From an uncultured Alphaproteobacteria bacterium (GTDB lineage Bacteria; Pseudomonadota; Alphaproteobacteria; HIMB59; GCA-002718135), in assembly GCA_902574475.1 (NCBI GenBank), contig CACGNZ010000004.1, positions 1-64,000 on the forward strand: DNA of 64,000 bases, read 5' to 3'. This document shows, in pieces, positions 11,970 through 22,961 of the stretch (positions within the stretch are counted from its first letter, which is position 1; each line of letters starts with the position of its first letter). The notes beneath the pieces are model-generated. The model saw nothing but the letters and a program-made list of their open reading frames with translations, was not told where the DNA came from and made no database searches. Position numbers and translations under genes: made by a program.

Positions 11970-12955
11970 AATGCTTCATCAAAACTTAAAGCTCTATCTG
12001 TAGGTCTTTGATACTCAGATACTCTTTTTTCAAAAAAGTTTGTAACGTTTTGAACGTCCAAAGCTCTCATAAAATCAAAAGGATTCTCTGTTTTAAAGAC
12101 TCTGTCAAATTCAAACAAATCTGCAATTCTATCTGCAACTGCTTCAATATACTGACACATTAAGTCTTGATTCATACCAATTAAATCAACTGGTAAAGCA
12201 TCTCTTACAAATTCTTTTTCGAATGCTACTGCTTCTCTAACAATTTCTTCAAACTGTGATTGAGGTACGTCTGAAGGAATCAAAGATAAATCACTAATAT
12301 CCGCATCAGTTAATGTCTTATTATTAAACTTGTCTCTTAAAGTCCTAAACATTAACGATGAGAAGCTAAAGTGCATTCCTTCATCTCTTGCAATCCAATC
12401 GTTAGATAAGGCTAAACCAGGTAATAAACCTCTTTTTCTAAAATAATATATTGCACAGAAAGAGCCTGCAAAAAACAAACCTTCAACTAATCCAAAACCT
12501 ATTAATCTGGTTAGGAGGTTTTGACTACCATTAAGCCACTTTGATACCCATTGTGCTTTATGGTTAATGCATGGTACATTTTGAATTGCATCAAAAAGCA
12601 TGTCTTTTTCTTTTGCATCTTTTACATAAGCTTCTATTTGAAGACCGTACATTTCTGCATGAATTGATTCATTTAACATTTGCATTGAGATAAAGCATCT
12701 TGCTTCAGGTATTAGTATTTCTTTGTAGAACCTACTTGCTAAGTTTTCATTAATCATTGCCTCAGAGTTAGCAAAATAAGCAAGTACATGTTTTATAAAG
12801 TGCTTTTCACCATCATTTAAGGTTTCAAGATCTCTTAAATCATCTTGCAATGATACTTCCTCTGTTGTCCAAAAGGCTTGAATATGTTGTTTATATCTAT
12901 CCCAAATTTCTTGGTTTTTTATTGGAAATATTGATTTAACGCCTTTTGATATCAT
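11966..12955 (-). CDS. nrdB: Ribonucleotide reductase class I, beta subunit
   Basis: NrdB holds the di-iron centre and tyrosyl radical needed by NrdA. Seen: the ferritin-like helix with E96, H99 and radical Tyr103 (ESIHAEMYGLQ; the spacing equals E115-H118-Y122 of E. coli), the second ligand helix EGLFFAGSF and the motif ARDEGMHFSF carrying further ligands. The context SIHAEMY resembles the eukaryotic R2 more than E. coli NrdB. At 329 residues it is slightly short but complete. It lies 15 bases after nrdA and overlaps grxC, forming an nrdA-nrdB-grxC operon. Presence of Tyr103 argues for a normal class Ia radical rather than Ic. Confidence 0.96.
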   Translation of the reverse strand: MISKGVKSIFPIKNQEIWDRYKQHIQAFWTTEEVSLQDDLRDLETLNDGEKHFIKHVLAYFANSEAMINENLASRFYKEILIPEARCFISMQMLNESIHAEMYGLQIEAYVKDAKEKDMLFDAIQNVPCINHKAQWVSKWLNGSQNLLTRLIGFGLVEGLFFAGSFCAIYYFRKRGLLPGLALSNDWIARDEGMHFSFSSLMFRTLRDKFNNKTLTDADISDLSLIPSDVPQSQFEEIVREAVAFEKEFVRDALPVDLIGMNQDLMCQYIEAVADRIADLFEFDRVFKTENPFDFMRALDVQNVTNFFEKRVSEYQRPTDRALSFDEAF

Positions 12956-12970
12956 TCTATTACTCCTTCT

Positions 12971-15724
12971 CTATGCACTGCAAGTTTCGCAATCTTCTGG
13001 TTCATTGTTTTGATTGATAGCAGTATTTATATAAGCATCTTTAGCTGCTTTTTCTGATGAAACTGTAACCTTTACAGCATCAACAGCTGATCTACTTCTT
13101 AGATAATACATTCCTGTTTTAAGACCCTTTTTCCATGCATACATATGCATTGAATTAACTTTTCCAAATGTAGGCGTTGAAAGCCACAGATTCATTGATT
13201 GAGTTTGATCAATAAATGGTGCCCTATCTGCTGACATATCAATTACAGTTTTCTGTGATACTTCCCAAACTGTTTTAAAAATATCTTTTAGTTCAGTTGG
13301 AATTTCATTTATGTTTTCAACCGATCCATTTTCTAAGATTATTTTGTCTCTCATTTCTTTATTCCACAACCCTCTTTGAGAAAGTTCATTCACTAAGTAT
13401 CTATTTACGAGCAGGAACTCACCTGATAAGGTTTGTCTTTTATATATATTAGAGGTTTGTATTTGGAATGTTTCAGTATTACCTAATATAATACCTGTTG
13501 ACGCAGTTGGCATGCAAGCTGTGGTTAAAGAGTTTCTTACACCGTGCTCTTGAATTTTAGATCTAAGCGTATCCCAATCCCATTTTGACGATGGGTTAAC
13601 ATTCCATAGATCAAATTGAAATTTACCTTCAGAAATCGGTGAATTTTTAAATGTTTCATATGCTCCTTTTTCTTTTGCTAACTCGCATGAAGCTTCTAGA
13701 GCTCCAAAGTAAATTGTTTCAAATATTAGTTTATTTATTTCTTTTGCCTCCTCAGATTCATAAGCAATTCCCATCTTGAAGTAGACATCTGCAAGTCCCT
13801 GTATCCCTAATCCTATTGGCCTATGTTTATTGTTTGATCTTTCCGTTTTATCAGTTGGATAAAAATTAATATCAATTACTTCATCTAAGTTTTTTGTAGC
13901 TAACTTTGCAGTCTCGTAAAGAGCATGATAGTCATATATTAATTTTTTATCTGATTTTTTTACAAACTTTGGTAGAGCTATTGAAGCCAAGTTACATACA
14001 GATGTCTCGTCCTTATCTGAGTACTCAACTATTTCTGCACAAAGGTTAGATGACTTAATGACACCAATATTTTTTTGGTTAGACTTATTATTGATCGAGT
14101 CTTTATATAGCATATATGGCTGTCCAGTTTCTATCTGCGCTTCAATGATTTTAGACATTAGATCTCTTGCTTTAATTTTTTCTAAATGCTTCATTTCATT
14201 TTCATACTTTTTGTAAAGTTTTTCAAACTCGTCACCATACACATTTGAAAGGCCCGGACATTCATGTTCACTCATAAGTGTCCATTCTTCATCATTTTCT
14301 ACTCTTTTCATAAATAAATCTGGTATCCATAAAGCGTAAAACAAATCTCTTGCTCTAAACTCCTCAGCACCTGTATTTTTTCTAAGTTCTAAAAATTTCT
14401 CAATATCAGCGTGCCAAGGCTCTAAGTAAACTGCAAAAGAACCTTTTCTCTTACCTCCACCTTGATCAACTGATTTAGCAGTCTCATTAAAAATTTTAAG
14501 AAATGGAATAAGACCATTAGATTTACCATTGGTTGATTTTATTCTACTTCCACTACCTCTAATATTGTGAGCGTGCATTCCAATACCGCCTGCGGTTTTA
14601 GATATTAAAGCACAATCTTTAATAGTATTAAAAATACCTTCTATAGAATCATCCTCCATGCCTATTAAGAAGCAAGATGATAATTGTTGCATTTTTAATC
14701 CACTATTAAATAATGTTGGAGTAGCATGTGTATACATACCAGTTGATAAACTTTTATACGTCTCTTTTATTTTATCTAAATTAAACTCATTGCCAGTAAC
14801 CGTTAAAGTTACTCTCATCCATAAATCTTGAGGTCTTTCAATTGTTTTATTATCGAACTTTAACAAATATGCCCTTATTAGTGTTGTGAGAGCAAAATAA
14901 TCAAATGTATAATCTTTGTCGTAATCAATTACTGATTCTATTTCTTCGGAATTTTCCATCACTTTTTTATAATAATCTTCTCTCAATAAGCCATCATCGT
15001 ATAAATTCTTTGTTGCAATTATGAAACCTGGGGTTTCTTTATGAAGAGAATTAACTTTTATCCTTGCTGCAAGGTAGGAATAATCTGGATGTTCTACAGT
15101 TAGAGCTGCAGCTGTCTCAGCAAGATAAGTATCAATCTCAACAGAACTAATGTCACTATATAAGCCTGGAACAGCTTTTTGAACAACAACAATTGGGTCA
15201 ATATTTAAACCAGTAGATAGAACAGAAACCCTGTTGGTAATTTTATCTAGTGAAATTGGTTCTTTACTTCCATCTCTTTTAGTTACCATCATTGAAGAAG
15301 CTTTTTCTCCAACTTGTTCTTTTAGTTTTTTAGTGTGATATCTTGAAGCCGCTCTTTGTTCTCTATACAATACATATGCTCTAGCAACTTTATGATGTTC
15401 ATCTCTCATAAGAGCTAATTCTACTTGATCTTGTATATCCTCAATGTGAACCATATCACCATCAGCTATCCTTCTAGTAAGTGCAGACACAACTTTATGA
15501 GTTAAAGTTTCAACAGTTTTATGGATTCCGTCATGTTGTTCTTTTTCTTTATTTTTATCATTTCTAATTTTTGTTTGAGCTAAGAACGCTTTTTTAATAG
15601 CATTCGAAATTTTATCTGATTTAAAAGGAGTAATAGCTCCGTCGCGACGAACGACACTTAATGTTAATATATTTACACTTTTTTCTTCTGAGATTTTTGC
15701 CGATACCTGTAGATTGTCTGCCAT
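12971..15724 (-). CDS. nrdA: Ribonucleotide reductase class I, alpha subunit with two ATP-cone-like regions
   Basis: NrdA reduces ribonucleoside diphosphates to deoxy forms. Seen: the active-site cysteines C351 (SSCFLIG), C562 and E564 (NLCAEI) and C577 (VCNLAS), the radical-relay tyrosine pair in YYLRSRS, and the C-terminal shuttle cysteines C912 and C915 in CETCSA. At 917 residues it exceeds E. coli NrdA (761) because of an N-terminal region holding two ATP-cone-like segments, about residues 20-125 (VVRRDGAITPFKSDKI) and 145-235 (VTKRDGSKEPISLDKI). The cone binds ATP/dATP to set overall activity. A promoter and NrdR boxes lie just upstream. Confidence 0.96.
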   Translation of the reverse strand: MADNLQVSAKISEEKSVNILTLSVVRRDGAITPFKSDKISNAIKKAFLAQTKIRNDKNKEKEQHDGIHKTVETLTHKVVSALTRRIADGDMVHIEDIQDQVELALMRDEHHKVARAYVLYREQRAASRYHTKKLKEQVGEKASSMMVTKRDGSKEPISLDKITNRVSVLSTGLNIDPIVVVQKAVPGLYSDISSVEIDTYLAETAAALTVEHPDYSYLAARIKVNSLHKETPGFIIATKNLYDDGLLREDYYKKVMENSEEIESVIDYDKDYTFDYFALTTLIRAYLLKFDNKTIERPQDLWMRVTLTVTGNEFNLDKIKETYKSLSTGMYTHATPTLFNSGLKMQQLSSCFLIGMEDDSIEGIFNTIKDCALISKTAGGIGMHAHNIRGSGSRIKSTNGKSNGLIPFLKIFNETAKSVDQGGGKRKGSFAVYLEPWHADIEKFLELRKNTGAEEFRARDLFYALWIPDLFMKRVENDEEWTLMSEHECPGLSNVYGDEFEKLYKKYENEMKHLEKIKARDLMSKIIEAQIETGQPYMLYKDSINNKSNQKNIGVIKSSNLCAEIVEYSDKDETSVCNLASIALPKFVKKSDKKLIYDYHALYETAKLATKNLDEVIDINFYPTDKTERSNNKHRPIGLGIQGLADVYFKMGIAYESEEAKEINKLIFETIYFGALEASCELAKEKGAYETFKNSPISEGKFQFDLWNVNPSSKWDWDTLRSKIQEHGVRNSLTTACMPTASTGIILGNTETFQIQTSNIYKRQTLSGEFLLVNRYLVNELSQRGLWNKEMRDKIILENGSVENINEIPTELKDIFKTVWEVSQKTVIDMSADRAPFIDQTQSMNLWLSTPTFGKVNSMHMYAWKKGLKTGMYYLRSRSAVDAVKVTVSSEKAAKDAYINTAINQNNEPEDCETCSA

Positions 15725-15762
15725 TTAATTTCTATCCATTTTTAAAAAATTATTGTCGAAAA

Positions 15763-15809
15763 ACACAATATGTAGTGCCGCCGAAAAAAGACAATACAAT
15801 ATTTGCTCA
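15763..15809 (-). promoter_or_regulatory. Paired NrdR-box candidates upstream of nrdA
   Basis: Two 16-base elements: 15763-15778 (ACACAATATGTAGTGC), a close match to the NrdR consensus acaCwAtATaTwGtgt, and 15794-15809 (ATACAATATTTGCTCA), which matches well only in its first half. Their starts are 31 bases apart, close to three helical turns, which is the spacing known for NrdR sites. NrdR is the zinc-finger/ATP-cone repressor of ribonucleotide reductase genes. The first box lies 39 bases upstream of the nrdA start and overlaps the putative -10 element. nrdR itself is not in this window. Confidence 0.7.
15765..15794 (-). promoter_or_regulatory. Putative sigma-70 promoter of nrdA-nrdB-grxC
   Basis: On the minus strand TTGTCT (15789-15794) is followed after 18 bases by TATTGT (15765-15770), a reasonable -35/-10 pair placing transcription initiation about 30 bases before the nrdA ATG. 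The -10 lies inside the better NrdR box, as expected for repression by blocking polymerase. The rest of the 287-base gap to chvI (15810-16011) holds no ORF; I see two copies of ATAAGAACA near 15819-15837 and nothing else I can name. Confidence 0.5.
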
Positions 15810-16011
15810 ATATCGCAATAAGAACAAAATAAGAACATAAATATTTTTTTTATCATGTCAACCTATTACTTAATTCATATTTTCAGGACACAAACAAGTT
15901 ATTGAAATATTTACATTTACTTATCAACTTAAGTCACATTTTATTAAATTTATTACTGAGTCGTTTTTTCTTTGAACTTAAATCTGCCATAAATTATTAA
16001 TAAAAAGTGTT

Positions 16012-16725
16012 ATGCCAAGTATAGCATTAGTGGATGATGAACAGTCGATTCTCACATCAGTGTCTCTTTCCTTGGAAAGTGAGGGGTTTACAGTAGATAC
16101 ATTTCTTAACGGAGTTGAGGCTTTAGCAGCCCTTGAGACGAAATCTTATGATTTGGGGTTGTTTGATATTAAGATGCCTAAAATGGATGGAAACGAACTT
16201 CTTTCAAAAGTACGCGCGAGTAAGATTGAAAAACTAAAAGATCTTCCAATTATTTTTTTAACATCAAAAGATCACGAACAAGATGAAATTATTGGATTAA
16301 GGATGGGCGCTTCAGACTATATAAAAAAACCTTTTTCACAAAAATTATTAAATGAACGCATAAGAACAGTTTTAAGAATACATAAAAACCGTAATATTGA
16401 AACAACAAATGAAAATATAAATAAACAAAAATTTGTTAAAGGTGATTTAATACTAGATGAAGATAAACAATTATGTTTTTGGAAAAATATAGAAATAGAA
16501 TTAACTGTAGCTGAGTTTAATTTAATAAAATCATTAGCTAGATATCCAGGAATAGTAAAAGATAGGAATCAATTAATGGACGCAATGTATGGAGACTCAA
16601 TTTATGTTGATGATAGAACTATTGATAGCCATATAAAAAGATTAAGAAAAAAATTCAGATCATACGATAATACTTTCGACCAAATTAGAACAAGATATGG
16701 TTCTGGATATTCTTGGCGTGATTAA
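16012..16725 (+). CDS. chvI: OmpR-family response regulator ChvI
   Basis: ChvI controls envelope, exopolysaccharide and acid-response genes in alphaproteobacteria. Seen: a receiver domain beginning IALVDDEQSILTSVSLSLESEG, very close to ChvI, with phospho-acceptor D52 in LFDIKMPKMDG, the threonine of FLTSKD and the lysine of YIKKPFS; then a winged-helix DNA-binding domain from about residue 145 (VAEFNLIKSLARYPG, DDRTIDSHIKRLRKK). At 237 residues it is normal. chvG overlaps its end by 29 bases. The placement upstream of ahcY is also the ChvI context in Rhizobiales, which supports the call over other OmpR-type regulators. Confidence 0.9.
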   Translation: MPSIALVDDEQSILTSVSLSLESEGFTVDTFLNGVEALAALETKSYDLGLFDIKMPKMDGNELLSKVRASKIEKLKDLPIIFLTSKDHEQDEIIGLRMGASDYIKKPFSQKLLNERIRTVLRIHKNRNIETTNENINKQKFVKGDLILDEDKQLCFWKNIEIELTVAEFNLIKSLARYPGIVKDRNQLMDAMYGDSIYVDDRTIDSHIKRLRKKFRSYDNTFDQIRTRYGSGYSWRD

Positions 16726-18406
16726 AAGATTATTTAGACTATCAAGTTATAATTTAACATTTCAACTAGTTATACTTAATTTAATTATTTTATTTTTAGG
16801 TTTAGTTTTTTTATCTTATTTCAATTTCCATTTAATTCAAAATAACAAATTTATAGATAATAGAGATCAATCAATAAGATTAAATGTATCTAATATAGCA
16901 AAATATTTAGAAAATACTTCAATATTAAGAGTTCCAATTTTTCAGTATGATTATCGTTGCAGATACCTTGAAGATATTGATGTATATAAGGAGACTTGTA
17001 ATTTAGATGATAATATAAATCCCATTGAATTGTCAGAACCTGAATTAGAAAAGTTTACAACTGAACAATTTATATTTCAAAATTATGGTGATAAGGATTT
17101 TAATACTAGCATTTATAATGAAAATTGGATCAAGATTGCTGATTCATCAAATCTATTTTTGAGCACTGATGTTGAGGAGATAAATTTAACTGAAACAAAT
17201 GAAAATATAGTTAATTTACCAAATTTTTTTGAAAATATTTATATTAATAATTTTAATCATATTAATAATTACATTCTAACAAATAAATTTAATAAAAATT
17301 TAGATAAAAATGTTCATGAGATTATTTTAATTATTGATACTATTAAAGATAAGCAACAACTCGTTAAAACATTTAAGGATGAAAATAATGATATTACTAG
17401 AATTTTAACTTCACCTATAATCCAAGATAGTAAGGTCTATGGAGTTGTATTAATAAAATATAAATTATTAATAAATAATTATGAACTAGCTAGACAATCT
17501 TTGAATTTCTTTAATTTTTTTCTTTTATTTATTGTAGTAACAATTTTATTATCATTTATTTTTCTAAGAGGTCTCATAACACCACTAAGGCAACTAACTA
17601 AAATTACTGTTTTAGAGAGAGACAAAACAAATAAGAAAAAATTAATCTACCCTCTAAGATCAGATGAAATTGGTATTTTATCAAACCAAATACAACTAAT
17701 GTCAAGCGAATTAAAATCACAAATCAATCAATTAGAAAAATTTAGCTCTGATGTTGCTCATGAACTAAAAAATCCACTAACAGCAATAAAATCTTCGATT
17801 GAATTACTAACTAGTAAAAACATAACTAATGAAAATAGAATTAAGGTAATGAATAATTTTAATAAAGATATCGACAGAATGAATAGATTGATTTCCGACA
17901 TTTCTCATTTTTCAAAAACTATTGCAGAAATTGAAATAGAAAATTTTGAACTGACTAATGTAAATAAATTTCTAAAAGAAAATTTTAGTGAAAAATCAGC
18001 TAATAAGAAAAATATTAAAATTTTACTTCAAATTGATAATAATAAAAACTTAGTACTTCTTAACAAAGATAAATTTTTGCAGGTAATACTAAATTTAATA
18101 GATAATAGTATTTCAATTGCCAAAAATAATTCAAATATTTTAATTACATCAAATAAAAAAAATGAAAATTGTGTTGAAATCAAAGTTTATGATCAAGGAA
18201 AAGGCATAGATTTAAAAGAAAAAAGTAAAATTTTTGATAGATTTTATACTGATAGAATAGATAATCGGGACAAACACTCTGGTCTTGGGCTTTCAATATC
18301 CTACGAGATAATCAATTCATTCAATGGTTCAATTGAATTAACAGAAAGTGACAAATTAGACTTTAGAGGTGCTTGTTTTCTGATTAAATTACCATTAAAA
18401 AGCTAA
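16697..18406 (+). CDS. chvG: Sensor histidine kinase ChvG
   Basis: Partner kinase of ChvI. Seen: membrane segments at about 21-43 and 271-291 bracketing a periplasmic domain of about 225 residues, a HAMP linker (292-345), the H-box FSSDVAHELKNPLTAI with His355, and the ATPase motifs NLIDNSI, DQGKGID and HSGLGLSIS. At 569 residues it fits ChvG/ExoS. The first ATG gives a 29-base overlap with chvI; a GTG at 16718 would shorten this to 8 bases and is a fair alternative. The periplasmic inhibitor ExoR is not in the window, so the signal is unknown. Confidence 0.9.
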   Translation: MVLDILGVIKRLFRLSSYNLTFQLVILNLIILFLGLVFLSYFNFHLIQNNKFIDNRDQSIRLNVSNIAKYLENTSILRVPIFQYDYRCRYLEDIDVYKETCNLDDNINPIELSEPELEKFTTEQFIFQNYGDKDFNTSIYNENWIKIADSSNLFLSTDVEEINLTETNENIVNLPNFFENIYINNFNHINNYILTNKFNKNLDKNVHEIILIIDTIKDKQQLVKTFKDENNDITRILTSPIIQDSKVYGVVLIKYKLLINNYELARQSLNFFNFFLLFIVVTILLSFIFLRGLITPLRQLTKITVLERDKTNKKKLIYPLRSDEIGILSNQIQLMSSELKSQINQLEKFSSDVAHELKNPLTAIKSSIELLTSKNITNENRIKVMNNFNKDIDRMNRLISDISHFSKTIAEIEIENFELTNVNKFLKENFSEKSANKKNIKILLQIDNNKNLVLLNKDKFLQVILNLIDNSISIAKNNSNILITSNKKNENCVEIKVYDQGKGIDLKEKSKIFDRFYTDRIDNRDKHSGLGLSISYEIINSFNGSIELTESDKLDFRGACFLIKLPLKS

Positions 18407-18417
18407 AACAATCGTAA

Positions 18418-19719
<1,302 letters not shown>

Positions 19720-19727
19720 GAGTTAAT

Positions 19728-20897
19728 ATGAAAAGACCTTATTTATTTACAAGTGAATCAGTTTCTGAAGGTCATCCAGACAAAGTTTGTGATAGAATTT
19801 CAGATATGGTTGTTGATACTTATTTATCATCTGGTGACCCACAAACACGCGTAGCTTGCGAGACTTTGACTACTACTAATAAAGTAGTTCTAGCTGGAGA
19901 AGTAAGGGGACCTTCAGTTTCTAAAGACCAGATCATATCTGAAGTTAGAGATTGTATCAAAGATATTGGTTATGAACAAGATGGCTTTCATTGGCAGAAT
20001 TGTGATGTTGAAAGCTTTCTTCATGAGCAATCTGCTGATATTGCTATGGGTGTTGATTCTGGTAGCAACAAAGATGAGGGTGCAGGCGATCAAGGAATCA
20101 TGTTTGGTTTTGCTTGTAAAGACACTGAATCATTAATGCCAGCACCGATACATTATTCTCATCAAATATTATATAAAATGGCACAAGCCCGTAAAGATGG
20201 ATCTGCATCTGGTCTAGAACCTGATTCAAAAAGCCAAGTTACAATGCTTTACGAAAACGGAAAACCAAGCAAAGTTACTTCTTTAGTTATTTCTTCACAA
20301 CATAAAGAAGGTTTATCTCCTGAGGACGTAAAAGAAATTGTTAAACCTTACGTATATGAGTGCATACCTAATAACTTGTTAGAAGGTCTTAAAGATGAAG
20401 AATTCTATGTTAATCCTACAGGTAATTTTGTAATTGGAGGCCCTGATGGTGACTCTGGTTTAACTGGTCGTAAAATAATAGTTGATACATATGGTGGTGC
20501 AGCGCCCCATGGTGGAGGTGCATTTTCAGGAAAGGATCCATCTAAAGTTGATAGATCTGCAGCATATGCAGCTAGGTACTTAGCAAAAAATGTTGTTGCA
20601 GCTGATCTAGCTGATGAGTGTACTATACAGTTATCTTATGCAATAGGAGTATCAAAACCTTTATCAGTATATGTTAATACTAATGGAACAAATAAAGTAG
20701 ATGAACAGAAAATTGAAAAATCTGTGCAAGATTTATTTGATCTAAGCCCAAGAGGAATAAGAGAACATTTGAAACTAACAAATGCAATTTATGTTCCAAC
20801 ATCTGCTTATGGGCATTTTGGTAGAGAGCCAAGTGACAAAGGACATTTCACTTGGGAAAAAACTGATTTAGTAGAAGCTCTAAAAGGTATTGCATAA
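19728..20897 (+). CDS. metK: Methionine adenosyltransferase
   Basis: Makes S-adenosylmethionine from methionine and ATP. Seen: [17 protein letters not shown] at the N-terminus, the signature GAGDQG at 118-123 and the P-loop-like [19 protein letters not shown], all in a protein of 389 residues (usual 380-400). A ribosome site AGGAG lies just before the ATG. With ahcY 8 bases upstream it forms a methyl-cycle pair that both makes SAM and disposes of its product. There is no room for a leader riboswitch between the two genes. Confidence 0.98.
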   Translation: MKRPYLFTSESVSEGHPDKVCDRISDMVVDTYLSSGDPQTRVACETLTTTNKVVLAGEVRGPSVSKDQIISEVRDCIKDIGYEQDGFHWQNCDVESFLHEQSADIAMGVDSGSNKDEGAGDQGIMFGFACKDTESLMPAPIHYSHQILYKMAQARKDGSASGLEPDSKSQVTMLYENGKPSKVTSLVISSQHKEGLSPEDVKEIVKPYVYECIPNNLLEGLKDEEFYVNPTGNFVIGGPDGDSGLTGRKIIVDTYGGAAPHGGGAFSGKDPSKVDRSAAYAARYLAKNVVAADLADECTIQLSYAIGVSKPLSVYVNTNGTNKVDEQKIEKSVQDLFDLSPRGIREHLKLTNAIYVPTSAYGHFGREPSDKGHFTWEKTDLVEALKGIA

Positions 20898-20903
20898 CAA
20901 AAT

Positions 20904-21350
20904 TTGCAAAAATTAAGTAATCAAATTTTAGATCTTCGTGAACTTGAAAAACTCACTACTAATTTAAGCAAAGATATATCTTTTGGAGATGTTTACTTAT
21001 TACAAGGGGAATTAGGTGTTGGTAAAACTACATTTGTAAGATTATTAATTAAAAATCTTTATGAATTAAATAATCTGCCCAAACCAGCTTCAATTATTAG
21101 TCCAACATATCCAATTTTGATTACTTACGAATTAAGTTCATCACAAATCTATCATTATGATCTTTATAGAGTTAAAAACTTAAAAGAATTAGATGAATTA
21201 GATTTTTTTGAAAATCTAAATAACAATATTACATTTGTAGAATGGCCTGAAATGTTAATTAATTTACCATTAAACAAAAAACACTATTTGATAAATTTAG
21301 ATATGATTTCTGAAACTAGAAGAAAAATTAATATTAGTTTTAATCAATAG
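20904..21350 (+). CDS. tsaE: tRNA threonylcarbamoyladenosine biosynthesis ATPase TsaE
   Basis: TsaE works with TsaB and TsaD to make t6A37 in ANN-decoding tRNAs. Seen: Walker A GELGVGKTT at 35-43, the switch-like SPTYPI, YHYDLYRV and VEWPE, which carries the conserved tryptophan. At 148 residues it is normal. The start is TTG at 20904, 6 bases after metK; no ATG fits before the Walker motif. It is followed by amgK and murU in the same order as in other alphaproteobacteria. Confidence 0.92.
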   Translation: MQKLSNQILDLRELEKLTTNLSKDISFGDVYLLQGELGVGKTTFVRLLIKNLYELNNLPKPASIISPTYPILITYELSSSQIYHYDLYRVKNLKELDELDFFENLNNNITFVEWPEMLINLPLNKKHYLINLDMISETRRKINISFNQ

Positions 21351-21354
21351 TCTA

Positions 21355-22272
21355 ATGAATTTTGATCATAATGATTTAGAAAAAATTGAAGACGGATTAT
21401 CAGAAAAATTAATTTATAGAATTACAGAAAAAGAAAATACCAAAATAATAATTGATTTTTCTAAAGATAAACAAGAGTTTAAAAATTTCCTTAATGTTTA
21501 TAAAATATTACTAAAGGTTAATGTATTAATTCCTAAAATATATGAAGTTAATCAGCAACAATATAAAATATACATGCAAGATTTTGGAAGTGATAAATTT
21601 AATAAAATATATAATAAAGATAATCTTTATAAACTTTTAAAACTAGCTGTAGATAATATAATTGTTATTCAAAATGAAACGAATTTAAATAATTTAAAAA
21701 ATTTAAAAGAATATACATTTGAAGATTTAAAAATTGAACTCAAAGAGTTTGTTAATTATTATATTCCTGGCAACAAAAATTTAAATTTTCCAACTTCAAA
21801 ATTTTATGAATTATGGGAAAATATATTTTATTCTCAAAATTTTAATATGAACAATTTTGTTCACAAAGACTTTGAATTTGTTAATTTATTTTTTTTAGAA
21901 AATTATGAATCACATTTACAATGTGGAATTATTGATTTTCAAAGTGCCTTTACGGGATTTATAGGATGGGACCTATTATCATTATTAGAAAATCCAAGAA
22001 TCAATTTTACAAGAGAATACAATGATAAATTAATTAAATATTTCTATAATAACATGCCAATTATTGATAATCTTAATACTTTTCGGGAACAGTATTATAT
22101 TTTAAGTTTAGCTCGACAGTCTCGATTACTTGGGAGATGGAAAAAATTACTCAGCACAAATAATGATAATCAATACTTAAATTATTTAAAAATAACTAAA
22201 TCTAGAACAATATCTATATTGAATAATATTAAAAATTATGAACTAAGATCAATTTATGAAAAGTATTTATAA
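21355..22272 (+). CDS. amgK: AmgK-like sugar kinase of the aminoglycoside phosphotransferase fold
   Basis: AmgK phosphorylates the anomeric position of N-acetylmuramate or N-acetylglucosamine in the peptidoglycan recycling route that bypasses de novo UDP-MurNAc synthesis. Seen: the phosphotransferase loop H170-K-D172 with N177 and the metal-binding D194 in IIDFQSAF; the glycine-rich N-lobe is poorly conserved. At 305 residues it is slightly shorter than Pseudomonas AmgK. Position 4 bases before murU and after tsaE is the strongest support; fold alone would also allow a choline or fructosamine kinase. Confidence 0.8.
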   Translation: MNFDHNDLEKIEDGLSEKLIYRITEKENTKIIIDFSKDKQEFKNFLNVYKILLKVNVLIPKIYEVNQQQYKIYMQDFGSDKFNKIYNKDNLYKLLKLAVDNIIVIQNETNLNNLKNLKEYTFEDLKIELKEFVNYYIPGNKNLNFPTSKFYELWENIFYSQNFNMNNFVHKDFEFVNLFFLENYESHLQCGIIDFQSAFTGFIGWDLLSLLENPRINFTREYNDKLIKYFYNNMPIIDNLNTFREQYYILSLARQSRLLGRWKKLLSTNNDNQYLNYLKITKSRTISILNNIKNYELRSIYEKYL

Positions 22273-22275
22273 TTT

Positions 22276-22956
22276 ATGAAGAATTTTACGTTAATGATTT
22301 TATGTGCAGGTTTTGGATCAAGAATGCTGAATTTGACACGCAGTACCCCAAAACCTCTGTTAAAATATAAAAATAAAGTATTATTAAAGAACACAATTGA
22401 TTTCTTTACTAATATTGGATGTGATGAAATCTTAATAAATACACATTACTTACATCATAAAATTAAAAAGTATTTGGATAAAAATTTTAAAAAATATCCC
22501 ATTCAGATTATTTATGAAAAAACAATACTTGGCACAGGTGGCGGGATAAAAAATATCTATAATCATACAAAAAGAAATAAAATCTGTGTTGTTAATTCTG
22601 ATATTTTTTGGACAAATAAAAATAAATCACAAATCAAATATTTTCTTAGCAATTATCAAGATGTATCTCACTGTAAAATGTTGTTGTCTAAAGATATTAA
22701 TTTTTTAGGTTTAAAAAAAGAAAATGGCGACTTTAATTTAAAAAGAAATGTAGTCATAAATTGGAAAAGTAAAAATGAGAAATTGTATTATTCCGGTCTT
22801 CAAATCGTATCTAAAAATATCTTTAATAATAGAAAAAAAATATTCACTATGAATGAAATTTGGACAAAACTAATAAAAAAACATCAAATCAAAGGTTATG
22901 TTATTTCTTCCAAAATTAGACATATTGGGGATAAAAAATCAATTTTAGAAAATTAG
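22276..22956 (+). CDS. murU: MurU-like nucleotidyltransferase (MurNAc-1-phosphate uridylyltransferase)
   Basis: MurU converts MurNAc-1-phosphate to UDP-MurNAc, using the product of AmgK. Seen: the N-terminal nucleotide-binding signature LCAGFGSRM (about 9-17) with TPKPL (K26), GTGGGIKN and the metal-site VNSDIFW. At 226 residues it has the compact length of MurU rather than of GlmU or RfbA. It is the last gene of the rightward chvI-to-murU run; a 46-base gap with an inverted repeat separates it from trxA. addB and addA, which usually follow here, are absent. Confidence 0.82.
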   Translation: MKNFTLMILCAGFGSRMLNLTRSTPKPLLKYKNKVLLKNTIDFFTNIGCDEILINTHYLHHKIKKYLDKNFKKYPIQIIYEKTILGTGGGIKNIYNHTKRNKICVVNSDIFWTNKNKSQIKYFLSNYQDVSHCKMLLSKDINFLGLKKENGDFNLKRNVVINWKSKNEKLYYSGLQIVSKNIFNNRKKIFTMNEIWTKLIKKHQIKGYVISSKIRHIGDKKSILEN

Positions 22957-22961
22957 ATTTA

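Noticed and set aside
15900..15935. DnaA-box-like TTATCAACT in the nrdA-chvI gap, near dnaN-recF-gyrB
   Set aside because: It has two differences from TTATCCACA, is a single copy, and lies 12 kb from dnaN; I see no origin in the window.
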